From NCBI GenBank assembly GCA_007131535.1, contig SLQI01000393.1:1-10026 (forward strand): DNA of 10,026 nucleotides. The letters are read 5' to 3'. This document shows positions 1 to 6,878 of the stretch, in pieces (within the stretch, counting starts at the first letter, position 1; each line of letters opens with the position of its first letter). The notes under the pieces were generated by a model. That model was not told the origin of the DNA and did not search any database. It worked only from the letters and a program-made list of their open reading frames with translations. The stretch is from Balneolales bacterium (lineage in GTDB: Bacteria > Bacteroidota > Rhodothermia > Balneolales > Natronogracilivirgulaceae). A program made the position numbers and the translations under genes.

Positions 1-640
1 CATCCGTTTTGTGACGGTAGGGAGGCTCAAACCCCGCGAATTTTTGCAGTGGCAGAAATTCAACAGCATTGACTCCGAGCTTTTTCAAGTAATTGAGCCC
101 GCCTTTTGTCGATGGATCAATGAAACCGCTATAAGTGCCCGGATTTTTAGCCTTGGCGGAAGGGTGGGCGGTCATATCTTTAAGATGAGCCTCATAGATG
201 ATCAAGTCTCTGGGATCCTCTATAGGAATAAACTGATCATCCTCCCAGTCGAACGAATCTTCTTTAACAATTTTTGTGCGGGCGTACTGACGGAAATGGT
301 TGGTTGTCGTTACATGCCGGCTGTAAGGATCGGCCAACAGATAACGGGATTGAAGGAAATCCTGCTGGTTACCATTACGGACATAATATCCATAGTATTT
401 ATCTAAATGATTGCCTTTAATCTGCAACTCCCAAATACCATCCCCGGTATGCTCGAGTTCGTAGAGCTTCCCTTCAGGATCCTCATAATTATTGAATAAC
501 TCCAGTTGAACCTGGTTGGCGCGGGGGGCAAAGATTCTGAAAGACGCTTTTTTACTGTCAGCTCTGCAGCCGAAAGACAAATTGTGGCGCGGATCGAATC
601 CGGCAAGTTTGGGTTTTGTACTTGTATCGGCTTGTACCAT
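1..640 (-). CDS. GH13 alpha-glucan debranching enzyme (pullulanase/isoamylase type), N-terminal part
   Basis: My own minus-strand translation is open from an ATG at 640 down to base 1: 213 codons, with the rest outside the window. Residues about 20-90 resemble a CBM48 N-terminal beta-sandwich (SFRIFAPRANQVQLELF, then a GDGIWEL turn). DPYSR follows at 104-108. The start of a GH13 barrel follows: IIYEAHLKDMTAH at 147-159, GTYSGFID at 168-175 and LGVNAVEFLPL at 188-198. The CBM48-GH13 order and the YExHxxDxT strand are typical of pullulanases, isoamylases and GlgX, which cleave alpha-1,6 branch points in glycogen or starch-like glucans. The catalytic Asp and Glu lie beyond the window, so activity and substrate cannot be judged. 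No signal peptide is visible, suggesting a cytoplasmic glycogen role. ATG 640 is the only usual start, because an in-frame TAG lies 17 codons upstream with no ATG, GTG or TTG between. No strong ribosome site. A branching enzyme is a less likely alternative. Confidence 0.85.
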   Translation of the reverse strand, partial: MVQADTSTKPKLAGFDPRHNLSFGCRADSKKASFRIFAPRANQVQLELFNNYEDPEGKLYELEHTGDGIWELQIKGNHLDKYYGYYVRNGNQQDFLQSRYLLADPYSRHVTTTNHFRQYARTKIVKEDSFDWEDDQFIPIEDPRDLIIYEAHLKDMTAHPSAKAKNPGTYSGFIDPSTKGGLNYLKKLGVNAVEFLPLQKFAGFEPPYRHKTD

Positions 641-692
641 TGAACCTATTGAAAAACTTGTTGATATAACGGTCGGTCTGATTAAATAAGAT

Positions 693-707
693 AGCTAATT
701 AATAGCT
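693..707. repeat. Small AT-rich inverted repeat upstream of the GH13 gene
   Basis: AGCTA (693-697) and TAGCT (703-707) are perfect inverted arms around a 5-nt ATTAA spacer, 53 bp upstream of the GH13 start codon. The position would suit an operator for a sugar-responsive regulator. However, 5-bp arms arise easily by chance in AT-rich DNA and no second copy was seen, so this is only a candidate. Confidence 0.15.
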
Positions 708-770
708 CAACTGTCGTACCGGAAATGTTTGTGAGGATATAAATTCCGGCTGATACGGCAACCCAATGGA

Positions 771-854
771 TTATACCACAGGCATGTCAGTTGTAGATCC
801 GCTTAGCGTATATAATTGTGCAGCAGTAACTTTACCTCCTTGTACTTGCATCAT
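771..854 (-). other. Doubtful 27-codon small ORF
   Basis: Minus-strand frame starting with tandem ATGATG and ending at a TAA, encoding 27 residues (begins MMQVQGGKVTAAQLY, ends DMPVV). No family is recognised. In the same frame just upstream, ATG GCT GAC CGT TTA reaches a TAA four codons before the ATGATG, so the frame could be a stop-interrupted longer peptide (MADRL-stop-QLLMMQV). No Shine-Dalgarno sequence precedes it. It lies between metG and the GH13 gene on their strand. The composition is protein-like, but the length is within chance expectation. Confidence 0.12.
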
Positions 855-971
855 AAGCAGTTGTTATAAACGGTCAGCCATTTGCTTTATTTATGAACCT
901 TTCAAAATCAGCATTATAAACTCCCGGGAGATGATGCCATTAGTCAACAAACGGAGTAAGAAAGGGAATTT

Positions 972-2993
972 TCATTTTATGATACTTCCCACCGGGGCTT
1001 CTGTTGTGATCGGATACAGATTTTCGTCAGTATCCTCGGCCATCAATACCATACCCTGGCTTTTAACCCCCATCATTTTGCGGGGTTTAAGATTGGCCAC
1101 AACACAAACTTTTTTCCCGATCAACTCTTCAGGTTTATACTGCTGAGCTACCCCCGCAAGCACGGTACGTTTTTCCAGTCCGATATCCACCTCGAGTTTG
1201 AGTAGTTTATCGGATTTCGGTACCGGCTCGGCGGTTAAAACCTCGGCGCTTCTGAGGTCGATTTTCATGAAATCCTCAAAGGTAGCCGTTTCTTTAAGCT
1301 CCGGAATATCTGAAGCGGGCTGCTCACCGGCCCGTTCTTTCAGCCGCCGGACCTGTGCTTCTATGGTCTCGTCTTCAATTTTGTTAAAAAGAATCGTCCC
1401 CTTTTGGATTTTATGACCGGCTTCCAATAGCGTGGATGAAATATTGTTCCAGTCGGTATCAGGCAGATTCAGCTCTTTTCTGAGCACCGCCATTTTAGAG
1501 GGTAATATGGGTGAAAATACCGTGGCAAGGGCAGCGGTCAGCTGGGCGCATACATGCAATACGGTACCGCAGCGTTCCATATCGCTTTTACGCAGGTGCC
1601 AGGGCTCCATTTCAGTAAAGTATTTGTTGCCGAGGCGGGCAAGGTTCATACTTTGCAGCACAGCTTCCTTCAGGCTGAACCCATCATAGAGTTTGCCGAT
1701 TTCATCACGGTATTCGGCAATTGCGTTTAGTACTTCCGTATCGCGCTCCGTCGGGTTAACAAGTTCCGGTATGGTACCGTCGAAGTATCGGTTCAGAAAC
1801 GATTGGGTACGAAAGATAAAGTTGCCCAGAATATCGGCGAGTTCACTATTTACCCGGGATTGAAAATCAGACCAGCTGAAATCCGAATCACGGGTTTCCG
1901 GCAGGTTGATTGCCAGTACATACCGGAGCAGGTCCGGTTCAAAATCTTCCAGATATTCATGCAGCCATACCGCCCACCCTCTTGATGTAGAAAGTTTTCG
2001 GCCTTCCAGATTCAGGAACTCATTGGCCGGCACGTTTTCCGGAAGTACAAAGTCGCCGTGCGCTTTTAACATGGCCGGAAACATGATGCAGTGGAAAACG
2101 ATATTATCTTTTCCGATAAAATGGATCAACTCGGTTTCTTCATCCTGCCAGTAGGTTTTCCACCGGTCGGGGTTACCCTGTTGCTCCGCCCATTCTTTTG
2201 TGGCGGAAATGTAGCCGATGGGGGCATCAAACCATACGTAGAGTACCTTGCCTTCGGTACCCGGCAGGGGGACGGGGACTCCCCAGTTCAGGTCGCGGGT
2301 AACGGCACGTTCGTTGAGCCCCTCGTTCAACCAGCTTTTACATTGGCCGAGTACATTGCCTTTCCAGTTTTTGCGGCTGTCAATCCATTCTTCAAGCCAC
2401 TGCTGGAAATCGTTTAGCGGCAAAAACCAATGGTTGGTTTGCCGGAATTCAGGTTTTTCACCCGTAATAACACTGGTCGGGTTTTTCAGGTCCGTCGGGG
2501 AAAGAGATGTACCGCATTTTTCGCATTGATCACCATACGCCTCTTCATACCCACAGCTGGGGCAGGTTCCCCGCACGTAGCGATCGGGGAGAAACATATC
2601 GGCTTTGGGATCATAGAGTTGATCCTGACTTTTTTCAACAAATACATTTTTTTCATGCAGCGTTTTAAAAAAGTCCTGAGAAGTTTTGTGATGTGCCTCG
2701 GAGCTGGTTCGTCCGAAATAATCAAAAGATATTCCCAGCTCGGCAAAGGCTTTCTTGTTAATGTTGTGGAACTTCTCGACAACGTCAGCGGGGGTAATCC
2801 CTTCTTTATCTGCCGCCAGTGTGATAGGAACCCCGTGTTCATCAGAGCCGCATATAAAAAGTACATCTTCACCCTTTAGCCGCTTATAGCGGACATAGAG
2901 ATCAGCAGGCAAATAGGCACCCGCAAGGTGCCCCAGATGAAGGGGGCCGTTGGCATAAGGCAGAGCCGCTGTTACAAGAGTTCGTTTAGCCAT
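972..2993 (-). CDS. metG: Methionyl-tRNA synthetase
   Basis: A 673-residue class I aminoacyl-tRNA synthetase that charges tRNA-Met (initiator and elongator) with methionine in the cytoplasm, using ATP. The N-terminal Rossmann fold carries the HLGH signature at 19-22. The connective domain has a four-Cys zinc knuckle, C144/C147 and C157/C160, as in the E. coli-type enzyme. The KMSKS loop reads KLSTS at 333-337, a variant I recall from Bacteroidota MetRS. The alpha-helical anticodon domain follows (about 380-550). From about 570 there is an OB-fold tRNA-binding domain of the Trbp111/EMAPII type (FEDFMKIDLRSAEV, then NLKPRKMMGVKSQGM), which normally mediates dimerisation. Length and domain set are complete. 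The start is set by MAKRTLVTAALPYANG, the conserved N-terminus. No Shine-Dalgarno sequence is visible. It lies 233 bp downstream of trmH on the same strand and probably has its own promoter. Confidence 0.98.
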   Translation of the reverse strand: MAKRTLVTAALPYANGPLHLGHLAGAYLPADLYVRYKRLKGEDVLFICGSDEHGVPITLAADKEGITPADVVEKFHNINKKAFAELGISFDYFGRTSSEAHHKTSQDFFKTLHEKNVFVEKSQDQLYDPKADMFLPDRYVRGTCPSCGYEEAYGDQCEKCGTSLSPTDLKNPTSVITGEKPEFRQTNHWFLPLNDFQQWLEEWIDSRKNWKGNVLGQCKSWLNEGLNERAVTRDLNWGVPVPLPGTEGKVLYVWFDAPIGYISATKEWAEQQGNPDRWKTYWQDEETELIHFIGKDNIVFHCIMFPAMLKAHGDFVLPENVPANEFLNLEGRKLSTSRGWAVWLHEYLEDFEPDLLRYVLAINLPETRDSDFSWSDFQSRVNSELADILGNFIFRTQSFLNRYFDGTIPELVNPTERDTEVLNAIAEYRDEIGKLYDGFSLKEAVLQSMNLARLGNKYFTEMEPWHLRKSDMERCGTVLHVCAQLTAALATVFSPILPSKMAVLRKELNLPDTDWNNISSTLLEAGHKIQKGTILFNKIEDETIEAQVRRLKERAGEQPASDIPELKETATFEDFMKIDLRSAEVLTAEPVPKSDKLLKLEVDIGLEKRTVLAGVAQQYKPEELIGKKVCVVANLKPRKMMGVKSQGMVLMAEDTDENLYPITTEAPVGSIIK

Positions 2994-3060
2994 TGTTAAT
3001 AAGGCAAATTAAATGGTTTACTAAAATGTGTTTGTGAGAAAACGTCAGGATCAAAGCGTG

Positions 3061-3090
3061 CGAAGATACGCATCCGCTGATATGATCAAA
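3061..3090 (-). promoter_or_regulatory. Candidate Bacteroidota-type promoter for metG
   Basis: Read on the minus strand, TTTG (3090-3087) is followed after 18 nt by TATCTTCG (3068-3061). This matches the -33 TTTG / -7 TAnnTTTG pattern known for Bacteroidota housekeeping sigma factors, with one mismatch in the -7 box. It would place the transcript start near 3054 and leave a leader of about 60 nt before the metG ATG. The rest of the 2994-3226 gap holds no convincing gene or terminator. This is a pattern match by eye only. Confidence 0.3.
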
Positions 3091-3226
3091 AGTGATAAAT
3101 GGCCGGAAAAACAGGATTGATTATCTGCGAATCCATGGTTTATAACCTGACATGTACGTACTTAGTATTTCAAGTAAATGTCCGGTTCAGTGTCTCTTTC
3201 AGGCGGAAAGCAACTCCTCATGATAT

Positions 3227-3784
3227 TTATGATCTCTCATCTTCAGTACCCTTATGGCCACTTAAGAAAATGTGATAAAGTACGATACCAATACTTACAG
3301 AAACATTAAAGGAGTGTTTTTGCCCGAATTGCGGAATTTCAATATATTCATTGGCTAAATGAAGGATATCCTCGTCAAGGCCGGTAACTTCATTGCCGAA
3401 TATCAGAATTACAGGACGTTGTTCGGGTAGATGAAAGTCAGTAAGGGGCTTACTATGGTTAGTCTGTTCAATAGAAACCAAATAACTGTCCTGCGCCTTC
3501 ATGTTTGATAAAGCTTCAGCGCCGTTTGAATAGTGATTCCAGGTTACACATTTCTCTGCTCCTAATGCCGTTTTACTGATTTCGGGCCTCGGGGGCTGAG
3601 GTGTATAGCCTGACAGGCAGATTTGATTTATCCCAAAGGCATCGCCGGTTCGAAAGGCAGAACCGACATTATACATGCTGCGAATATCATGGAGCCATAA
3701 TGTGGTTCGATCGAGTAACGGAGGTTTAGCCCGTGCAAGATTACGATTTAAAATTTCTTTAGTGGTACGTTTTACGACAGTCAT
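3227..3784 (-). CDS. TrmH/SpoU-family RNA 2'-O-methyltransferase
   Basis: A 185-residue SPOUT-class methyltransferase that transfers a methyl group from S-adenosylmethionine to a ribose 2'-OH in tRNA or rRNA. All three SpoU motifs are present. Motif 1 is IRSMYNVGSAFRTGDAFG (34-51), with the RNA-contacting N39 and R45. Motif 2 is ILIFGNEVTGL, with GNE at 130-132. Motif 3 is IPQFGQKHSFNVSVS, with S158 and N160; the usual form is SLNVS. The trefoil-knot core fills nearly the whole protein. The short N-terminal arm has no L30e-like domain, so it resembles stand-alone TrmH-type enzymes more than RlmB. Which nucleotide it modifies cannot be told from sequence; Gm18 of tRNA is the best-known TrmH target. 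Its ATG is 3 bp from the divergent wecA-like ATG. No Shine-Dalgarno sequence is seen. metG lies downstream on the same strand. Confidence 0.9.
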   Translation of the reverse strand: MTVVKRTTKEILNRNLARAKPPLLDRTTLWLHDIRSMYNVGSAFRTGDAFGINQICLSGYTPQPPRPEISKTALGAEKCVTWNHYSNGAEALSNMKAQDSYLVSIEQTNHSKPLTDFHLPEQRPVILIFGNEVTGLDEDILHLANEYIEIPQFGQKHSFNVSVSIGIVLYHIFLSGHKGTEDERS

Positions 3785-3787
3785 TTC
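3785..3787. promoter_or_regulatory. Divergent start-codon junction, 3 bp between trmH and the wecA-like gene
   Basis: The minus-strand trmH ATG ends at 3784 and the plus-strand transferase ATG begins at 3788, leaving only TTC between them. There is no room for a promoter or a ribosome site, so each gene's promoter must lie inside the other's coding sequence, or one start is annotated too far upstream. I could not pick a convincing promoter in either direction. Confidence 0.75.
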
Positions 3788-5002
3788 ATGAATTTCACGA
3801 TTCCGTTGATCATTGCGGGAAGCATTACGTTTATGCTGGCATTGTTGTTGTCACATTCAGCCCGCCAAATTGGAAACATAGCAATTTTTCGGGATTACCC
3901 CGACAATGTAAGAAAACTGCATAAACGTCCGGTACCTTCAACCGGAGGGCTGGCATTGGTTGGAGCTACGATGATCGGAAGCGCCCTGGTGATACCTTTT
4001 ATGATGGAGATGCTTTCTCCGGGGATGACCGGCTTTATATACTTTTTTATGGCGGGGGCCGGGCTGGTCGCGATTTCAGGAGTTTATGATGATCTCTACG
4101 GATTAAGCTTCAAGCCCAAGTTTTTGATGCAGGTTACGGCAGCGATCATTGTACTGTACGGTCTGGAAACTCAGTTTGTGGCCGGGCATATCAGCTATTC
4201 GGAAGTTTTCTGGGGGGTTCGGGCTGTAATTTACGGGGTGCTTGCTTTGTGGATCGTGGCCGGATGCAATACCATTAACCTGGTTGACGGCATCGATGCC
4301 CTGGCCGGGAGTCTGTTACTTACAGTAATTTTCGGAATTACCATTATCTCCGTTTCCTGGGGAGTGGTGGATGTGTTCCCATTTATCATACCACTGGCTG
4401 CCGGAGTACTCGGCTTCCTCTGGTTTAACCGGCCGCCGGCTTCCTTATTTATGGGGGATTCCGGCAGTATGTTCAGCGGATTTGTTATCGCGACTTCAAT
4501 TATCGTATTGGCCATTCATGCTTCACACTGGATGTACACGCTATCACTGGCATTACTGCTGAGTGTACCGTTAACCGATACCATCTTTGCCATTATTCGC
4601 AGGGTTAAGTTTAATGTAAATCCGTTTGAATCGGATCATGACCATCTCCACCACATCCTGCAGCGCTATTTTAAGGGACCGGGATTGGCCGTGCTGACCC
4701 TCTCATCGGCCTCGGTTATCATGGTTACTATCGCTGTTTTATTGAGTAGTATAACAAGGCCGGTTATGTTCTACTCGGTTTATGGCATCTTATTTGGCCT
4801 GTTTTTAATTATTGCGTTAATTTATGCCATTAGAGTTGAAAACTGCAGATCGGTCTTGTCCGCACAAGATTTGGCAGATAGCGACCCGAACTACCAGGAT
4901 CCAGTCGGTGAGTTGAAAAATCTCCGCAAACACGATAATGATGATAAAAACGTTCGTGTTAGCCGTCTGGCAGGTTCCCATTCACGCAATGGCAATACCT
5001 GA
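3788..5002 (+). CDS. wecA: WecA/TagO-like undecaprenyl-phosphate sugar-1-phosphate transferase
   Basis: A 404-residue polytopic inner-membrane enzyme of the MraY/WecA (glycosyltransferase 4) family. Members move a HexNAc-1-phosphate, usually GlcNAc-1-P from the UDP-sugar, onto undecaprenyl phosphate as the first step of O-antigen, teichoic acid or exopolysaccharide assembly. About ten hydrophobic segments run from residue 4 to about 350. Seen motifs: the Mg-binding pair in YDDLYG (D101, D102), NTINLVDGIDALAG (161-174, catalytic-loop D167 and D170), MGDSGS (D224), and a DHDHLHH cluster (H284, H286, H288, H289) as in the WecA/TagO HxHH loop. Two usual residues differ: DALA for DGLA and GDSGS for GDAGS. 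A polar, charged tail of about 50 residues follows the last membrane span. The start is plausible because the first span begins at once. It probably heads the operon with greA, ugd, uxs and the Wzc-like gene. The sugar specificity is not shown by the sequence. Confidence 0.9.
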   Translation: MNFTIPLIIAGSITFMLALLLSHSARQIGNIAIFRDYPDNVRKLHKRPVPSTGGLALVGATMIGSALVIPFMMEMLSPGMTGFIYFFMAGAGLVAISGVYDDLYGLSFKPKFLMQVTAAIIVLYGLETQFVAGHISYSEVFWGVRAVIYGVLALWIVAGCNTINLVDGIDALAGSLLLTVIFGITIISVSWGVVDVFPFIIPLAAGVLGFLWFNRPPASLFMGDSGSMFSGFVIATSIIVLAIHASHWMYTLSLALLLSVPLTDTIFAIIRRVKFNVNPFESDHDHLHHILQRYFKGPGLAVLTLSSASVIMVTIAVLLSSITRPVMFYSVYGILFGLFLIIALIYAIRVENCRSVLSAQDLADSDPNYQDPVGELKNLRKHDNDDKNVRVSRLAGSHSRNGNT

Positions 5003-5051
5003 TTTTGTATTTGAACACAGAAAATTATCAGAAAACTAAAATAAGTTGACC

Positions 5052-5522
5052 GTGAAAAAGAATTACTTATCAGCAGAGGGTTATCAAAAGCTGAAGGATG
5101 AACTTAAGGATTTGACCACCAGGGGACGCCGGGAAGTAGCTGAGAAAATCGAGGAAGCGCGCTCCCATGGTGACTTGAGTGAAAACGCAGAATATGATGC
5201 CGCCAAAGAGGAGCAGGGGCATCTTGAAAAACGTATTGCCGAGCTTGAAGATACCCTGGCAAATTCCAGAGTGCTTGATGAAAAGAATATGGATGACTCC
5301 AAAGTCTATGTGCTTTCTACTGTTACGGTCCTGAACAAGAAAACAGAAAAGCAGATGTCTTACACTCTGGTATCCAAAGATGAAGCGGATTTCAAACAGG
5401 GTAAAATCTCCGTTGATTCACCAATCGGCAATGCATTGATGGGTAAGGAAGTAGGAGAGACGGTCAATGTAGAAGTGCCGGCCGGCAAGCTTGAACTTGA
5501 AATTAAAAACATACAGCGATAA
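5052..5522 (+). CDS. greA: Transcription elongation factor GreA
   Basis: GreA binds the secondary channel of RNA polymerase and stimulates cleavage of backtracked RNA, rescuing stalled elongation complexes. From the GTG at 5052 the protein is 156 residues. An N-terminal coiled coil (about 1-75) carries the HGDLSENAEYDAAKEE tip with acidic D41 and E44, the same numbers as in E. coli GreA. The C-terminal FKBP-like domain follows, with DEADFKQGKISVDSPIGNALMGK. There is no ATG start. A TTG at 5046 would add two residues, but GTG 5052 gives the family numbering and a normal MKKNYL-type N-terminus. No clear Shine-Dalgarno sequence precedes either start. It sits 49 bp after the wecA-like gene and 12 bp before ugd, inside a polysaccharide gene set, which is unusual for greA as far as I know. 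The acidic tip separates it from anti-cleavage homologues such as Gfh1. Confidence 0.96.
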   Translation: MKKNYLSAEGYQKLKDELKDLTTRGRREVAEKIEEARSHGDLSENAEYDAAKEEQGHLEKRIAELEDTLANSRVLDEKNMDDSKVYVLSTVTVLNKKTEKQMSYTLVSKDEADFKQGKISVDSPIGNALMGKEVGETVNVEVPAGKLELEIKNIQR

Positions 5523-5534
5523 AGGGATCATCTA

Positions 5535-6878
5535 ATGAAATTAGCAGTAATCGGAACCGGTTATGTTGGGTTAGTAAGCGGCACGTGTTTCGCCGACTCC
5601 GGCAACGATGTGATATGTGTGGATAATGATCCCCAAAAGCTTGAGGCGCTGAGAAACGGAGAAATTCCGATTTATGAACCCGGCCTGAATGTGCTGTTCG
5701 ACCGCTCGGTACGCGAAAAACGGCTTCACTTTACAGATGATCTTGAAAATGCGATTAAGGAAGCCGAAGTGATTTTTTTGTGCCTGCCAACACCGCCCGG
5801 TGCTGACGGTCAGGCTGATCTGAGCTTTGTTCTGGATGTGGCTGCAAAAATAGCTCCGTTGATGAACGGATACAAAGTGATCGTCAACAAAAGTACCGTT
5901 CCGGTTGGAACCGCAGAAAAGGTTCGTATGACGATAGAAGCCGGTACTTCTCAGGAGTTTGATGTGGTCTCCAACCCCGAGTTTTTAAGAGAAGGAGCTG
6001 CTGTTGATGATTTTCTGAAACCCGAACGCGTGATAATCGGAAGCACAAGTGAGCGGGCCATTGAAGTGATGAAGTCGCTTTATGAACCATTTGTGCGAAG
6101 CGGCAATCCGATAATTACCATGGATGAAAAAAGCTCAGAGCTAACTAAATACGCTGCCAATGCTTTTCTGGCAACAAAAATTTCATTTATGAATGAGGTT
6201 GCCAATGTTTGTGAGCGCGTCGGCGCCAATATTGATGATATCCGCAGAGGAATTGGTACGGATTCGCGCATTGGCAAGCGATTTTTGTTCGCCGGGATTG
6301 GATACGGCGGGAGCTGCTTCCCCAAAGACGTTCAGGCCCTGGATTATACCTCTGATGAACATAACTACGATTTCAATATACTGAAGTCGGTCATCTCAGT
6401 TAATGACAAACAAAAGCTCTCGATTGTTGAAAAAATTAAGTCGTTCTACAACAACGGAGAAATTAAAGGTAAAACTTTCGGCGTATGGGGACTTTCATTC
6501 AAACCGGAAACCGATGATGTTCGTGAAGCCCCTTCATTGTACATAATCCGGGCACTGATAGATCTGGGCGCTCACATAAAAGCCTATGATCCCGAAGCGA
6601 TGGAAACATTTCAGGAAGCATTCGGAGAAGATAGCTCAAAAATTGAGTTCTGCGAAGATCAGGTCACGGTTCTGAAGGATGCCGATGCATTAATCATCTG
6701 CACCGAGTGGAATGAATTTCGCCGGCCGAGTTTCGCAAGGTTCACGGAGCTGATGAAATCACCGGTAATTTTTGACGGCCGAAACCTGTATGATCTGAAG
6801 GAAGCCGAAAAAGACGGACTTACTTATTTCAGTGTTGGCCGGAAACCCGTAAACGCCGATAAAATAATTCATGCCTGA
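5535..6878 (+). CDS. ugd: UDP-glucose 6-dehydrogenase
   Basis: A 447-residue cytoplasmic enzyme that oxidises UDP-glucose to UDP-glucuronate in two NAD-dependent steps. The N-terminal Rossmann fold has GTGYVG (7-12) and a D near 30 for the NAD ribose. Then come NKSTVPVGTA, NPEFLREG and the helix KYAANAFLATKISFMNE with K205 and N209. The catalytic nucleophile is Cys261 in GYGGSCFPKD, with D265 beside it. The C-terminal UDP-binding domain contains GLSFKPETDDVREAPS. All key residues of the UGD/Ugd class are present and the length is normal. A partial ribosome site AGGGA (5523-5527) lies 7 nt before the ATG. Its last codons overlap the start of uxs by 8 bp (ATGCCTGA), implying translational coupling. 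The product feeds the next enzyme. ManNAc/GlcNAc dehydrogenases (WecC-like) are related, but this sequence fits the UDP-glucose group better. Confidence 0.96.
   Translation: MKLAVIGTGYVGLVSGTCFADSGNDVICVDNDPQKLEALRNGEIPIYEPGLNVLFDRSVREKRLHFTDDLENAIKEAEVIFLCLPTPPGADGQADLSFVLDVAAKIAPLMNGYKVIVNKSTVPVGTAEKVRMTIEAGTSQEFDVVSNPEFLREGAAVDDFLKPERVIIGSTSERAIEVMKSLYEPFVRSGNPIITMDEKSSELTKYAANAFLATKISFMNEVANVCERVGANIDDIRRGIGTDSRIGKRFLFAGIGYGGSCFPKDVQALDYTSDEHNYDFNILKSVISVNDKQKLSIVEKIKSFYNNGEIKGKTFGVWGLSFKPETDDVREAPSLYIIRALIDLGAHIKAYDPEAMETFQEAFGEDSSKIEFCEDQVTVLKDADALIICTEWNEFRRPSFARFTELMKSPVIFDGRNLYDLKEAEKDGLTYFSVGRKPVNADKIIHA

Larger units (their letters stand above)
641..971. other. 331-bp intergenic gap between metG and the GH13 gene
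   Basis: Both flanking genes are on the minus strand, so this gap should hold the metG 3' end and the GH13 promoter. I see no rho-independent terminator: the one GC-rich palindrome (921-930) has no loop and no T-run after it. I see no tRNA or obvious riboswitch. The minus strand has a TATAAT hexamer (770-775) without a matching -35 box. It also has a small AT-rich inverted repeat (693-707) and a 27-codon open frame (771-854). A plus-strand frame starting at 766 runs antisense into metG and looks like a shadow. Conservation across relatives would be needed to say whether anything here is functional. Confidence 0.6.

Noticed and set aside
11..406. 131-codon plus-strand open frame at the left edge
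   Set aside because: It is antisense to the GH13 debranching enzyme, whose minus-strand frame has clear CBM48 and barrel motifs.
403..606. 67-codon minus-strand open frame
   Set aside because: It is on the same strand as the GH13 gene but in another frame; the GH13 frame explains the region.
921..930. CTCCCGGGAG palindrome downstream of metG as a terminator
   Set aside because: It has no loop-forming spacer and no T-run follows on the minus strand, so it does not look like a rho-independent terminator.
766..1146. 126-codon plus-strand open frame crossing the metG 3' end
   Set aside because: About half is antisense to metG and the rest shows no recognisable domain or ribosome site.
3196..3210. 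CTTTC/GAAAG hairpin just after trmH as a terminator
   Set aside because: Only a 5-bp AT-rich stem with a 5-nt loop and no T-run after it on the minus strand.
3162..3221. 19-residue minus-strand frame between trmH and metG
   Set aside because: Too short, with no ribosome site and no family resemblance; within chance expectation.
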